Positions 1-9,391 are shown, counted from the stretch's first letter. The stretch: 64,000 nucleotides of DNA from Algisphaera sp039180025 (GCA_039180025.1 JBCDDZ010000015.1:6396-70395); one strand, 5' to 3'. Program-made: numbers and translations. The notes: generated by a model from the letters alone, not told the origin.

Positions 1-857
1 AACTGCTCGTAAAGATCGAGGAAGACGTCCGCGGCCGAGACTGTTTCGTCGTCCAGTCGACCCACCACCCGGTGAACGCGCACCTGATGGAACTACTCAT
101 CTACATCGACTGCCTCAAGCGCGCTTCGGCCGAGCGGATCACCGCGGTCATCCCGTATTTCGGCTACGCCCGGCAGGACCGCAAAGACGAAGGCCGCACG
201 CCGATCACCGCGAAGCTCGTCGCCAACCTGATCACCGCCGCCGGGGCCGACCGCGTGCTCGCGCTGGACCTCCACGCCGCGCAGATCCAGGGCTTCTTCG
301 ACATCCCCGTCGACCACATGTCCGCCTCGCCGGTCCTGCTCAAACACCTCGCCCAGACGCGCGAGGCCATGAGCCCGCTCTGCGTGGTCAGCCCCGACCC
401 GGGCAACGTGAAAGTCGCCGGCGTAGTCGCCAACGCGCTCGACGCCGACTTCGCGATTATCGACAAACGCCGCAAGTCCGGCACCGAGGTCCAGTCCTCC
501 AACATCATCGGCGACGTCACCGACAAAAACGTCCTCATGGTCGACGACATGATCTCGACCGCCGGCACGATCTGCGAGGCCGCAAAGCTGGTCAAAAAAC
601 ACGGGGCCAAGGACATCGTCGTCGCCGCCACCCACGCGGTCCTGGTCGGTCTCGCCATGGAACGGATCGCCGATTCGCCCATCAACCGCGTGATCGTTAC
701 CGACACGATCCCCTGCACCCACCGCTGCGACGCCATCGCCGACAAACTCACCGAACTGACCGTCGCCGAGCTGCTCGGCCAGGCGATCCACAACATCCAC
801 CACAACCAATCCGTCTCCAGCCTGTTCCGGAAAGGCGTCGACGGTGCGAAGAGATAG
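1..857 (+). CDS. prs: Ribose-phosphate pyrophosphokinase, 5' partial
   Basis: Makes PRPP from ribose 5-phosphate and ATP for purine, pyrimidine, histidine and tryptophan synthesis in the cytoplasm. The reading frame is open from base 3, and the protein homology runs through LLVKIEEDVRGRD, so the true start lies before the window and the GTG at 72 is internal. Visible family marks are the flexible-loop region FGYARQDRK, the DLHAAQIQGFF segment and the PRPP-binding loop VDDMISTAGT. About 284 residues are present of the usual 310-320. purF, hisG and trpE, which all draw on PRPP or its products, lie elsewhere in the window but are not linked to it. rplY follows 127 bases later. The family assignment is secure. 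Confidence 0.96.
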   Translation, partial: LLVKIEEDVRGRDCFVVQSTHHPVNAHLMELLIYIDCLKRASAERITAVIPYFGYARQDRKDEGRTPITAKLVANLITAAGADRVLALDLHAAQIQGFFDIPVDHMSASPVLLKHLAQTREAMSPLCVVSPDPGNVKVAGVVANALDADFAIIDKRRKSGTEVQSSNIIGDVTDKNVLMVDDMISTAGTICEAAKLVKKHGAKDIVVAATHAVLVGLAMERIADSPINRVIVTDTIPCTHRCDAIADKLTELTVAELLGQAIHNIHHNQSVSSLFRKGVDGAKR

Positions 858-984
858 GCGCTAGGCGACCACCCGCAAGCACAACAAACCCCGAAATTTC
901 TCCTAACGCCTAACCTCTAGCGTCCCACACCCCCGCTCTAACTCCAACAAGCCCCTACACACAAAACCCATTCAAGGAAAAGCC

Positions 985-1623
985 ATGTCCCAAGAAACCC
1001 CGACCCTCGAAGCCCAGACCCGAAGCAAGCTCGGTTCCCGTTACGCCATCCGCCTCCGCGAGCAGGGCCAGCTCCCCGCCGTGGTCTACGGCCACAAGCA
1101 GGACCCCGCCCACGTCGCCATCGACGCCCGTGCCCTGCACCACATCCTCCATGACGGCGCGCACCTGATCGAAGTCAGCATCGACGGCAAGGCCGAGCCC
1201 TGCCTGATTAAGGACGTCCAGTACGACTACCTCGACACCACGCCGGTTCATGTCGATCTCGCGCGGGTCGACCTCAACGAAGAGGTGGATATCGAACTCG
1301 AAGTCGCATTCACCGGCTCGCCCGCGGCCCTCAACGAAGCCGGCGCGATGCTCAGCACCCCCCACACCCAGGTGACCGTCCGCTGCAAAGCTAACGCGAT
1401 CCCCGAATCCCTGACCTGCGATATCAGCGAGCTGGGCCTCGACGACTCGATCTACGTCGAAGACCTGCCGCTGCCCGAAGGCGTCAGCCTCGCCGTCGAC
1501 GCGAACTATCTCTTGGCCCAGATCGTCATCCAGCAGGCCGTCGCCGAGGACACCGCAGACGACGCCGACGGTGCAGAACCCGAGGTCATCGGCAGCAAGC
1601 CGGACGACGGCGACGCGGAGTAA
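985..1623 (+). CDS. rplY: 50S ribosomal protein L25, CTC (general stress) form
   Basis: Binds 5S rRNA in the large ribosomal subunit. The 212-residue protein has the N-terminal L25 domain (TRSKLGSRYAIRLREQG, PAVVYGH, and the IKDVQYDYL strand with HVDLARV) followed by the longer C-terminal CTC beta domain (residues about 100-185) and an acidic tail of about 25 residues. The start is supported by a good ribosome-binding site, AAGGAAAAG, a few bases before the ATG. The order prs-rplY-pth is a common bacterial arrangement and supports all three calls. A strong hairpin terminator follows the stop codon, so pth may be only partly cotranscribed. Confidence 0.96.
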   Translation: MSQETPTLEAQTRSKLGSRYAIRLREQGQLPAVVYGHKQDPAHVAIDARALHHILHDGAHLIEVSIDGKAEPCLIKDVQYDYLDTTPVHVDLARVDLNEEVDIELEVAFTGSPAALNEAGAMLSTPHTQVTVRCKANAIPESLTCDISELGLDDSIYVEDLPLPEGVSLAVDANYLLAQIVIQQAVAEDTADDADGAEPEVIGSKPDDGDAE

Positions 1624-1638
1624 GTCGTTGCTTATCGC

Positions 1639-1668
1639 AGCCCCGGGTCGTCGGCCCGGGGCTCTTTT
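1639..1668 (+). terminator. Rho-independent terminator after rplY
   Basis: A perfect 9-bp stem, AGCCCCGGG with CCCGGGGCT, encloses a 7-base loop and is followed by CTTTT. It lies directly in front of an in-frame ATG at 1669, which argues that pth really starts further down at 1702. It may act as an attenuator between rplY and pth. Confidence 0.85.
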
Positions 1669-1701
1669 ATGCGCCCCGATCCCCGCCCCGCGAGCCCCCT
1701 C

Positions 1702-2259
1702 ATGAAGCTCATCGTCGGCCTCGGCAACCCCGGCCCGGAATACGCGAAGACCCGCCACAACGCCGGGTTCATGGCCATCGAACGCCTCGCGCAGCGCCAC
1801 GGCCTCGACTCCCCGAAGCATAAGTTCCACGCCGGCGTCCTCGAGGGCCGCATCAACCTGCACAAGGTCATGCTGATGCAGCCGACCACGTTCATGAACC
1901 GCTCGGGCCATGCCGTCGGCGAAGCCGCCGCGTTCTACAAGCTCCCCCCGGAAGACATCTTAATCCTCGTCGACGAGATCGCACTGGACCTCGGCCAACT
2001 CCGTCTCCGTGCTTCGGGTTCACCCGGCGGGCACAACGGGCTCAAAGACCTGGAACGCGCTCTGGGCACCCGCGACTACCCCCGACTCCGTATCGGCATC
2101 GGCCCCCGCACCCGCGCCCCCCAAGTCGACTTCGTCCTCGGCCGATTCACCGGTGAACAACTCGACGAAATGAATCACACCCTCGTCCGCGCTTGCGACT
2201 GTATCGAGTCGTGGCTCGGGGACGGGATCGAGCGGGCGATGACCAAGTTCAACGGGTAA
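1702..2259 (+). CDS. pth: Peptidyl-tRNA hydrolase
   Basis: Cleaves peptidyl-tRNA released from stalled ribosomes, recycling tRNA. The start chosen gives the family's typical N-terminus MKLIVGLGNPG; an ATG eleven codons upstream touches the T-tract of the rplY terminator and is unlikely. Catalytic and conserved elements seen are GNPGPEYAKTRHNAGF (the His-Asn pair), the MLMQPTTFMNRSG segment, the SPGGHNGLKDL loop and RLRIGIGP. At 185 residues the length is normal. It converges with the small membrane protein gene on the opposite strand, only a few bases away. Confidence 0.96.
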   Translation: MKLIVGLGNPGPEYAKTRHNAGFMAIERLAQRHGLDSPKHKFHAGVLEGRINLHKVMLMQPTTFMNRSGHAVGEAAAFYKLPPEDILILVDEIALDLGQLRLRASGSPGGHNGLKDLERALGTRDYPRLRIGIGPRTRAPQVDFVLGRFTGEQLDEMNHTLVRACDCIESWLGDGIERAMTKFNG

Positions 2260-2279
2260 CTGTTTTAAACCCAAAACAG
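2260..2279. terminator. Possible small bidirectional hairpin between convergent genes
   Basis: CTGTTTT and AAAACAG form a perfect 7-bp stem around a 6-base loop between the convergent ends of pth and the membrane protein gene, overlapping the stop region of the latter. It is A/T-rich and lacks a clear extra T-tract, so terminator function is uncertain. Confidence 0.3.
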
Positions 2280-2618
2280 CGAGTAGGCCCCGAGCGACTC
2301 GGGGACGCAGATACACAGCGCGATCACTACCGCCGCGACCAGCCGCCTGGGGCCACGCGAGCCGAGCCAGACGAGCGATCCAAACATGGCCACCGTCGTC
2401 AGCAACATCATCGTCATCATTTGGCTCTCGTTCGGGTGAAAGAAAAAGCCGACATAGATACCCGGCAGGACGGTCCACATTCTGACCCACGTCATCCGGT
2501 AGCTGTCCCACGAGTAGTCCATCAAAACCACCCACGCAAACGGGAGCCACATCGCGGCACCCACCCAGACGGCCGCCAGGCTGATGCGCTTCAGGCTCGA
2601 CGGCTTGCTCGGCAACAT
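2265..2618 (-). CDS. Small polytopic membrane protein, unknown function
   Basis: I do not recognise the family. The 117-residue product is largely hydrophobic, with about four candidate membrane segments: around residues 12-32 (LAAVWVGAAMWLPFAWVVL), 47-60, 67-85 (MMTMMLLTTVAMFGSLVWL) and 91-110. The N-terminus is short and basic. The gene lies 18 bases downstream of the PtsN-like gene on the same strand and may be cotranscribed with it. Clean coding pattern, tight packing and membrane character support a real gene, but nothing suggests a specific role. Confidence 0.7.
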   Translation of the reverse strand: MLPSKPSSLKRISLAAVWVGAAMWLPFAWVVLMDYSWDSYRMTWVRMWTVLPGIYVGFFFHPNESQMMTMMLLTTVAMFGSLVWLGSRGPRRLVAAVVIALCICVPESLGAYSLFWV

Positions 2619-2636
2619 GAACCTCTTGGCTAAGGC

Positions 2637-3101
2637 TCAGGCCACCGAGGTTTCGATGGTCTTAATCATCGCGTAGAGCTCTTCACCCGTCGGCAGCGAC
2701 TTCATCTTTTCCCGCACGTCCGCGTCGATCAGCATCCGGCTGATCCGCGACAACGCTTCGATGTGAGGGCCGGTTTGGTCGAGCGGCGACGCCAGCAGGA
2801 TAATCAGCTCCACCGGGTTGCGGTCGATCGATTGGAACTCGAGGGGTTTCTCGGTCCGCCCGATCGCCATCCGCAGCCCCGGCACCTGGTCGGTTTTGCC
2901 GTGGGGCACCGCCACCCCGCCGCCGATCCCCGTGGTCCGGGTCGTCTCGCGTTTCCAGATCGCTTCTTTGAGCGCATCGGGGTCGGCGATCCCGGTCTTC
3001 TCGCAAAGCAGGTCGGCCAACTGATAGATCGCCGACTGCTTGTCGTCCGCGACCAGCGGCACCTGCACACAATCCGGCTGGAGGATATCGGTAAGTAGCA
3101 T
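2637..3101 (-). CDS. ptsN: PTS EIIA-type (PtsN-like) regulatory protein
   Basis: A single EIIA domain of the fructose/mannitol (EIIA-2) family, 154 residues. Such free-standing domains usually receive phosphate from a PTS phosphorelay and regulate nitrogen or potassium metabolism, or serve a sugar PTS. The presumed phospho-acceptor is His67 in GGVAVPHGKT; ETTRTTGIGGG precedes it and LLASPLDQTGPHIEALSRI follows, as in the family. I chose the ATG giving MLLTDILQPD because it matches the family N-terminus; an upstream start would add a 17-residue arginine-rich leader. No EI or HPr gene is in the window. PtsN versus a sugar EIIA cannot be settled from sequence alone. Confidence 0.88.
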   Translation of the reverse strand: MLLTDILQPDCVQVPLVADDKQSAIYQLADLLCEKTGIADPDALKEAIWKRETTRTTGIGGGVAVPHGKTDQVPGLRMAIGRTEKPLEFQSIDRNPVELIILLASPLDQTGPHIEALSRISRMLIDADVREKMKSLPTGEELYAMIKTIETSVA

Positions 3102-3405
3102 AAGCAGGCGTCTTCCAGAGACTTTTTGAGACCGTCGCGGCCGGCCACACAAACGCCAGTCGAGCCCACCAAAATAGCCCCGCCAAGTCCCTCCGGCAAA
3201 TCAGGCACCGCCCCGCCGCGACCGGGTAGCGGGCCGGTCTAAAAAGTCGCGCAGGCTTCCCGCCTCGGTGAACCCTTGGCGTTCGGGCGGACCCACGACC
3301 CGACGCGTCGGGCCGATGGGCCTGCCCCTTTTTTGATTCGATCTACCCGCGGTCCGCGGCCGCCGTTGGCACCGGCCGCGTCGCCCGATCTGCTACCCTT
3401 CGCCC
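3102..3405. other. Divergent intergenic region between ptsN and recQ
   Basis: No convincing gene. It contains a 14-bp perfect palindrome, CCCGACGCGTCGGG, at about 3299-3312, and a run of six T about 20 bases later after GC-rich sequence. This could be a weak terminator or an operator, but neither is well supported. Promoters for the divergent genes should lie here; none reads clearly. Confidence 0.5.
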
Positions 3406-5247
3406 ATGCCCGCCGCGGACCTCGACCTTCTGCTGAAACAGCACTTCGGCCACCACGCCTTCCGCCCCCAGCAGCGGGCCATCATCGACGACGCCGTGGC
3501 CGGCCGGGACGTCTTTGTCATCCTCCCCACCGGCGGCGGCAAGAGCCTCTGCTACCAGTTGCCGGCCCTCGCCGACGACCGCGGCACCACCGTCGTGGTC
3601 TCGCCCCTGATCGCGCTGATGCAGAACCAGGTCGATCTGCTGACCGCCAACGGCGTGCCAGCGACGTACCTCAACTCGACCCTCGACCTCGACGAGCAGT
3701 GGTCGCGGGAACAGGACGCCTTGGCGGGGAAGTACCGGCTGGTCTACCTCGCCCCCGAACGCCTGATGTCCGCCCCCGGGAAGAGTCTGCTGGGACGCCT
3801 GGACGTCGCCCGCTTCGCGATCGACGAAGCCCACTGCATCAGCGAGTGGGGCCACGACTTCCGCCCCGAGTATCGCATGCTCGGCCAGCTCCGCTCGGGG
3901 TTCGACGGCCGCTTCGCCGACACCCCCGTCATGGCGCTTACCGCGACCGCCACGCCTCGGGTCGCCGACGACATCGTCCGCGAGCTCGCCCTCCGCGACC
4001 CGGCCCAGCACCGCGGCGGCTTCGAGCGGACCAACCTCACCTACGAAGTCCGGCCCAAGCAGCGGGTCGTGGCCCAGATCCTCGACCACCTCGAAGCCAA
4101 CCCGCTGCACGAGGGCATCGTCTACTGCCTCTCGCGGAAGCGTTGCGAAGAAGTCGCCGGGCAGCTCAAAGAGCAGGGGATCCCCGCGCTTCCTTATCAC
4201 GCCGGGCTCGACCCCTCGACTCGCGAAGCCAACCAGCACGCGTTTATCTTCGGCGACGCCCGCGTGGTCTGCGCGACGATCGCCTTCGGCATGGGCGTCG
4301 ACAAGCCCGACGTCCGCTTCGTGTTCCACGCCGACCTGCCCCGCCACATCGAGGGCTACTACCAAGAGACCGGCCGGGCCGGCCGCGACGGGCTGCCCGC
4401 CGACTGCGTTCTGTTCTACTCCGGTGGCGACCGCGGCAAGATCGAGTTCTTCATCAACCAGAAAGAAACCGAGGCCGAGCAGGAACACGCCCGCCAGCAG
4501 CTCGAACAGGTCGTCAAGTTTGCCCACGACACCGGCTGCCGGACGCGGGCGCTGCTCGCCCACTTCGGGGAGGACCACCCCGGCGCGTGCGGGCACTGCG
4601 ACAATTGCATCAAGCCGCCGAAGCTCGTCGACGCGACACAGGACGCCCGCAAGCTGCTCTCGGCCGTCGCTCGCACGGGGCAGCGCTTCGGGCTCAGCCA
4701 CGTCGTCAACGTCCTCCGCGGTAGCCGGTCCGAGCGCGTGCTCAGCCGCAACCACCACGAGCTCTCGGTCCACGGCATCGGCAAGGATCAACCCACCGGC
4801 CACTGGCGTCAGCTCGCCGAGCACCTCCTGCACCACGGCCAGCTCGCCCTCTCGGCCGACGAATACCGCACCGCCTTCCTCACCCCGCAGAGCAAAGAGG
4901 TCCTCGCCGGCGACGTCACCGTCCGCCTCCCCCAGAGCCGGGTGGCCGCAACCTCCGCCGACCGCCGACGGCCCCGTGCGGCGTCCACCCCCGGGCTCGA
5001 CCCCGACCTCCCGATCAACGAATCGCTCTTCGCGGCCCTGCGGGAACTCCGCCGCGACCTCGCCCGGAACCAAGGCGTACCCCCCTACGTCGTCTTCGGC
5101 GACGCCGCGCTGCGGCAGATGGCCCAAGCCCTCCCGACCACCAACCAAGCTTTCCTTGCCATCAACGGCGTCGGACAGACGAAACTCGACCGGTACGGCC
5201 CTCAATTCCTGGAAGCGATCCGGGAACACGCGGACTCCGCCGGATAA
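3406..5247 (+). CDS. recQ: ATP-dependent DNA helicase RecQ
   Basis: 3'-5' DNA helicase of recombination and replication-fork repair. The 613 residues show the full bacterial layout: Q-motif region FRPQQRAII, Walker A TGGGKS (42-47), motif II DEAH (140-143) in the RecQ-specific context DEAHCISEWGHDFRPEY, motifs IV-VI including ATIAFGMGVDKPDVRFV and QETGRAGRDG, the zinc-binding RQC part with CGHCDNC near residue 400, and a C-terminal HRDC domain (about 540-610, ending LAINGVGQTKLDRYGPQFL). All domains are intact. It is a monocistronic-looking gene ahead of the ABC transporter block. Confidence 0.96.
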   Translation: MPAADLDLLLKQHFGHHAFRPQQRAIIDDAVAGRDVFVILPTGGGKSLCYQLPALADDRGTTVVVSPLIALMQNQVDLLTANGVPATYLNSTLDLDEQWSREQDALAGKYRLVYLAPERLMSAPGKSLLGRLDVARFAIDEAHCISEWGHDFRPEYRMLGQLRSGFDGRFADTPVMALTATATPRVADDIVRELALRDPAQHRGGFERTNLTYEVRPKQRVVAQILDHLEANPLHEGIVYCLSRKRCEEVAGQLKEQGIPALPYHAGLDPSTREANQHAFIFGDARVVCATIAFGMGVDKPDVRFVFHADLPRHIEGYYQETGRAGRDGLPADCVLFYSGGDRGKIEFFINQKETEAEQEHARQQLEQVVKFAHDTGCRTRALLAHFGEDHPGACGHCDNCIKPPKLVDATQDARKLLSAVARTGQRFGLSHVVNVLRGSRSERVLSRNHHELSVHGIGKDQPTGHWRQLAEHLLHHGQLALSADEYRTAFLTPQSKEVLAGDVTVRLPQSRVAATSADRRRPRAASTPGLDPDLPINESLFAALRELRRDLARNQGVPPYVVFGDAALRQMAQALPTTNQAFLAINGVGQTKLDRYGPQFLEAIREHADSAG

Positions 5248-5417
5248 GCATGCCCGGCCTGCTGCCGGACCGTCCGTACCGCCAGGGTTCAACCGCCTCA
5301 GCTCGGGGCTCGACGCGATCCCCGACGATCCGTCCCGCTGGCCTCGGCCTTGAAAACTACGGGCTGATCCCGGACAATATTTCTCCCGCCCGCTTTCGTT
5401 TCCGATCCTCTTTTTCC

Positions 5418-6404
5418 ATGCTCAGCGCTCAGCACCTCACGAAGTGGTACGGCCCTACCCTCGCCGTCGACGACCTGTCGCTCGAACTCGAGCCGGGCAA
5501 GATCGTCGGGTTCCTCGGACCCAACGGCGCGGGCAAGTCGACCACGATCCGGATGCTCACCGGCTACCTCCCACCCACCACGGGGCGGGCGACGCTCGAC
5601 GGCCACGACGTGATGACCGCCGCGGCGGCGGCCCGGCGGAAGCTCGGCTACCTGCCCGAATCCAACCCGCTGTACCCCGAGATGCGTGTGGACGAATACC
5701 TGCACTTCTGCGGCCGGCTTCACCGGATGCCCCGCAAGACGCGCACCGCCCGCATGGATATTGTGACCGACCGCTGCGGGCTGAGCCACCTGCGGCGGCG
5801 GACGATCGGCCGTCTTTCCAAAGGCAACCGGCAGCGGGTGGGGCTCGCCGCGGCCCTGCTCCACGAGCCGCCGGTGCTCATCCTGGACGAGCCCACCGCC
5901 GGGCTGGATCCGCATCAGATCGGGCACGTCCGCGAGCTGCTCCGCGACCTCGCCGGGCACCACACGGTTTTGCTCTCCAGCCATATCCTCCCCGAGGTGC
6001 AGCGGGTCGCCGACCGCGTGGTCATCATCGCCCACGGCCGCGTCGTCGCCGACGGCACGCCCCGCGACCTCCAACGCCGGGCCGACGACAACGCCGGCGA
6101 AACCACGGTCTGCCTTCAGGCCCGTGCGACGCCCGACGACCTGCGTGCAGCGCTCGGGCCGCTGACCGACCTCACCCTGACCGACGCCCGCCCCCATGCC
6201 CCGGGCAGCTCCTGGACCGCCGCCCGCGTGACGCCCCTGACGGGCCGCGACCCCCGCCCGGACCTCGCCCGCGTGCTGGCCGACGCGGCGATCCCATTGC
6301 GTGAACTCCGCCGAGACGCCCCGACACTCGAGCAGTTCTTCATCCGGGTCACCGACACGGCCGCCGCCGACTTTCCCCCGCCCCCGGAAGACGCCACTCC
6401 GTGA
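5418..6404 (+). CDS. ABC transporter ATP-binding protein, GldA type
   Basis: Nucleotide-binding subunit of an ABC-2 exporter. It carries Walker A GPNGAGKST, Q-loop GYLPESNPLYPEM, an unusual signature LSKGNRQRVGLA in place of LSGGQ, Walker B VLILDEPTAGLD and the switch His in LLSSHILPEV. It is 328 residues from the ATG used here (MLSAQHLTKWYG); upstream in-frame sequence does not look conserved. A C-terminal extension after residue 230 is typical of the GldA/YhaQ subgroup. Its stop overlaps the GTG start of the permease by 4 bases, so the two are translationally coupled. The next two genes encode the GldF- and GldG-like partners. Confidence 0.93.
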   Translation: MLSAQHLTKWYGPTLAVDDLSLELEPGKIVGFLGPNGAGKSTTIRMLTGYLPPTTGRATLDGHDVMTAAAAARRKLGYLPESNPLYPEMRVDEYLHFCGRLHRMPRKTRTARMDIVTDRCGLSHLRRRTIGRLSKGNRQRVGLAAALLHEPPVLILDEPTAGLDPHQIGHVRELLRDLAGHHTVLLSSHILPEVQRVADRVVIIAHGRVVADGTPRDLQRRADDNAGETTVCLQARATPDDLRAALGPLTDLTLTDARPHAPGSSWTAARVTPLTGRDPRPDLARVLADAAIPLRELRRDAPTLEQFFIRVTDTAAADFPPPPEDATP

Positions 6405-7120
6405 ATCCTGTCTTCACTATCCTCCGCCGCGAGCTCTTCGGGCTCTTCTGCTCGCCGATCGGCTACGTCGTTCTCGCGCTCTTCGCGCTGGGTTCGTCCA
6501 TGGTTTTCTACGTCGGCTTCGCCCCGGGCAACCACGCGACGATGCGCGTGACCTACAGCGGCGTGGTCTGGCTCCTGGTCTTCCTCGCTCCGGCGATCAG
6601 TATGCGTCTGCTCTCCGAAGAGATGGCGCGGGGGACCCTCGAAAAACTCATGACCGGCCCCGTCACCGACCTCCAGATTGTGCTGGGGAAGTGGCTCGCG
6701 GCCCTCGCGTTTTTCGTGGTCTTGCTGCTCCCGCTGTTGGCCCACGTCGCGGTCCTGGAACTCACCGCCGACCCCGATCCGGGCCCGATCGTCACCGGGT
6801 GGGTCGGCCTCCTGTTCGTCGGCGCCCTCTACCTGGCCATCGGCACCTTCGCCTCGGCGGCCACCGAAAACCAGATCATCGCTTTCCTCCTGACCGTCTT
6901 CATTATCTGCGGCCTGACCTTCCTGCTCTATTTCCTCCCCGACGCGGGGTTCTTCTCCCCCCGGGTCCGGTCCGCCCTTTACTACGCCAACGTCAATCGC
7001 CAATTCGAAGACTTCAATAAAGGCCTCATCGACCTGCGCAACTTTGTCTACTTCGCCTCGGCCACCGCCTTCTTCCTCTTCCTGGCCGTCAAACTCCTGG
7101 AGAGCCGACGATGGCGCTAA
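6401..7120 (+). CDS. ABC-2 permease, GldF type
   Basis: Membrane subunit for the preceding ATPase. The 239 residues begin at GTG (MNPVFTILRRELFGLFCSPIGYV, the usual start of this family) and contain about six hydrophobic helices, near residues 15-40, 52-70, 100-125, 132-155, 165-190 and 212-232. The segment LSEEMARGTLEKLMTGPVTD between helices 2 and 3 is the characteristic cytoplasmic ABC-2 motif. It overlaps the upstream gene by 4 bases and the downstream GldG-like gene by 10 bases. In Bacteroidota the GldAFG set is linked to gliding, but homologues are widespread in non-gliders, and the substrate here is unknown. Confidence 0.9.
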   Translation: MNPVFTILRRELFGLFCSPIGYVVLALFALGSSMVFYVGFAPGNHATMRVTYSGVVWLLVFLAPAISMRLLSEEMARGTLEKLMTGPVTDLQIVLGKWLAALAFFVVLLLPLLAHVAVLELTADPDPGPIVTGWVGLLFVGALYLAIGTFASAATENQIIAFLLTVFIICGLTFLLYFLPDAGFFSPRVRSALYYANVNRQFEDFNKGLIDLRNFVYFASATAFFLFLAVKLLESRRWR

Positions 7121-9330
7121 CCCCCCCCCCGGAACACCCGGAATCCCCGGAGCGTTCGGAGCACCCGGAACCCTCCCTGGTATCGCCCGGCGAATCGGCG
7201 CGGGGCGCGTCTGCGGCCGCTGCTTGCCAAAGCCCACCGACCCCGCCTCCCGCGGCGCGGCAGGGCAGGCGCCGCGCCCTCTACAGCCTAAACGTCACGG
7301 TCGCCCTGGTCGCGGCGCTGATCGTGGTCGTGCTGCTCAACGTACTCGCCGACTCCCAAGTCCGCCGCCTCCCGGCCGGGGCCAAGTCGCTGCTCCGCTA
7401 CGACCTCACCGCCACCCGGTCGCTGACCCTCGCGCCCCAGACCCGCCGCGTTTTGGCGGAGCTGGATCGAGACGCCCGGATCACCGCCGTGCTCCGGATC
7501 GACGACAAACAGAGCCAGGATGTCGCCGACCTACTGGCCCAATACGCCGATCAGTCCCCCCGCGTCTCGGTCGAGACGATCCATCCCGACCGCGAGATCG
7601 CCCGCCTCGAAACGTTTTACCGCGGACTCGAAAGCCGGTTTACCGAGGAAACCGCGCCCCTCCGCGCCGCGGTCACGGCGGGTCTCGCGGCGCTCTCCGA
7701 CCTCACCGACGAAATCGATTCGCTCCAGAAACAGGTCGCGGCCCTCGCGCAGGATCCCGCCCTGGCCGAGGTCGAACTCCGCCGCGACCTGCAGCTGCTG
7801 GCCAACCAGCTCGCGGCGGTGTTTGACACCTATGCCCAGGTGCGGGCCACGCTTCGGGACGCGGCCGACCAGCCGCTCACCCCTTGGTCGAACGCCCGCC
7901 GCGACCTGCGGAGCGCGCTGAACAAAGCCGACGCCGAGGTCCTTTCCCCGTTTCAGCGGCAGATGAAGCAGCGGGCCAACGACCGCCGGGCGCCCCTGGG
8001 GGTCCGCGACGCGATGGTCCGCATGGAGCGTCAGATCGGGCAGACCCGGGCCCGCCTCAAAACCCAGACCCAGGCCCTCGCCCTGCCCGCCGAGACGCCC
8101 CGCTACGACCGCCTGCTCGCCGGCCTCCGCCAAGGCCAGGTGGTCGTGGTCCTGCTCCCGGGCCGGGAACGTGTTCTACCGGTCACCGACTTCTTCGCCA
8201 GCCCCCGAGGCCAGGACGCGGCCGCACCGATCTTCATCGGCGAAGACCGTCTCACCGGCGCGCTGGTCACCCTCTCGGCCCCGCAAACGCCTCGGGTCGT
8301 CTTTGTCCGCGATACCCCGCAGAGCTTGCTGGGGCCTCGCGGCGGGCTCGGCCACATCGTGAGTCGGCTCGCCGCCGCCGACTTTCAGCTCGCCGAGTGG
8401 ACCCTCGGCGGCGGGACCGCTTCTCCCGCCACCGGCCCGGCAGCAGCTGCCGCCGCGTCTGATCCCGGCGCGGGCGCGGCGCTCCCCCCGCTGCCCGCGC
8501 CCGGACAACCCACGGTCTGGGTCGTGCCGGCCCTGTCGCTGGACCGGACCACCCAGGCCGACCGCCAGCAGGTGGCCGAGCTGCTGGCCGATCGGCTCGC
8601 CGCGGGCGACGGCGTGATGCTCAACTTCGCTTACGATCCGGAGGCCCAGTTCCGCTCGGCGGACCCCCTGGTCGAACTCGCCAAGGCCTGGGGCATCGCG
8701 CCGCGGATGCACGAGCTGGTGCTCCGAGAAAACCTGGGGCCCGACGGCCGGCCCCGCGGCGACGCCGTCTGGCTGCTCGACGATTGGCCCGCAGACTCGC
8801 CGGTGGCCGACGCGCTGGCCGGCCGCGACGTCCAGCTTATCGCGCCGAGCCCGCTGTCACTGTCGCCCCGGCCGACGCTCGCGGCCCGGCCGGTGCTGAC
8901 CCTCGAACACCCCAACGCCTGGGTCGCCACCGGGCTGACCACCCCCGCCCAGATCGCCGAGGCGTCGTTCGCCGCCGAGAGTGCGCTGGGCAAGGCCGTG
9001 ATCGCCGCCGCGGCGCAGCAAGACCCGTCGCTCGCGGGCAACCTCGAGGTTTCCCCCGGTCGGCTCATGGTGTTCGCCGAAAAACACTGGCTCTCCGACC
9101 AGCAGGCCGCCCGCCGACTGGGGAACAGCGAACTCTTTATCAACGCGACCTACTGGCTCGCCGGGCTCGACGAGGCGGTCGCCGCCACCCCGCGCACGCA
9201 GGACCTCCGGCGTATCGGTCCGCTCTCGGACACGGCTGCGCTGGTGTACCGCGTAACCCTCCTGGCCGTGCTTCCCGCCGCCGCGCTCCTGCTCGGCCTG
9301 ATCGTCTGGCTCAGGCGGCGACGCGGCTGA
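7111..9330 (+). CDS. GldG-like ABC transporter auxiliary protein
   Basis: A 739-residue membrane-anchored protein of the ABC_transp_aux (GldG) family, predicted to work with the GldA/GldF pair. A proline-rich cytoplasmic leader (1-52) precedes a membrane helix near 58-80, a large extracytoplasmic region with the family pattern (YDLTATRSLTLAPQTRRVL, later IFIGEDRLTGALVTLS) and a second helix near 713-734 followed by basic residues. Residues about 440-465 are a low-complexity Ala/Pro linker. The role of GldG proteins is not well defined. Overlap with the permease gene indicates one operon. Confidence 0.85.
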   Translation: MALTPPPEHPESPERSEHPEPSLVSPGESARGASAAAACQSPPTPPPAARQGRRRALYSLNVTVALVAALIVVVLLNVLADSQVRRLPAGAKSLLRYDLTATRSLTLAPQTRRVLAELDRDARITAVLRIDDKQSQDVADLLAQYADQSPRVSVETIHPDREIARLETFYRGLESRFTEETAPLRAAVTAGLAALSDLTDEIDSLQKQVAALAQDPALAEVELRRDLQLLANQLAAVFDTYAQVRATLRDAADQPLTPWSNARRDLRSALNKADAEVLSPFQRQMKQRANDRRAPLGVRDAMVRMERQIGQTRARLKTQTQALALPAETPRYDRLLAGLRQGQVVVVLLPGRERVLPVTDFFASPRGQDAAAPIFIGEDRLTGALVTLSAPQTPRVVFVRDTPQSLLGPRGGLGHIVSRLAAADFQLAEWTLGGGTASPATGPAAAAAASDPGAGAALPPLPAPGQPTVWVVPALSLDRTTQADRQQVAELLADRLAAGDGVMLNFAYDPEAQFRSADPLVELAKAWGIAPRMHELVLRENLGPDGRPRGDAVWLLDDWPADSPVADALAGRDVQLIAPSPLSLSPRPTLAARPVLTLEHPNAWVATGLTTPAQIAEASFAAESALGKAVIAAAAQQDPSLAGNLEVSPGRLMVFAEKHWLSDQQAARRLGNSELFINATYWLAGLDEAVAATPRTQDLRRIGPLSDTAALVYRVTLLAVLPAAALLLGLIVWLRRRRG

Positions 9331-9391
9331 GCCGCCGCCCGGTATGATGTTGCGCCCGCTGCCGGGCCCCGGCTCCTGGAACAACTTCGCC

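Noticed and set aside
2193..2633. 146-residue plus-strand open frame over the small membrane protein gene
   Set aside because: His/Arg/Pro-rich antisense shadow; the minus-strand frame has a clear membrane-protein pattern and fits the gap.
3343..5292. 649-residue open frame antisense to recQ
   Set aside because: Gly/Val/Asp-rich shadow of recQ with no recognisable domain.
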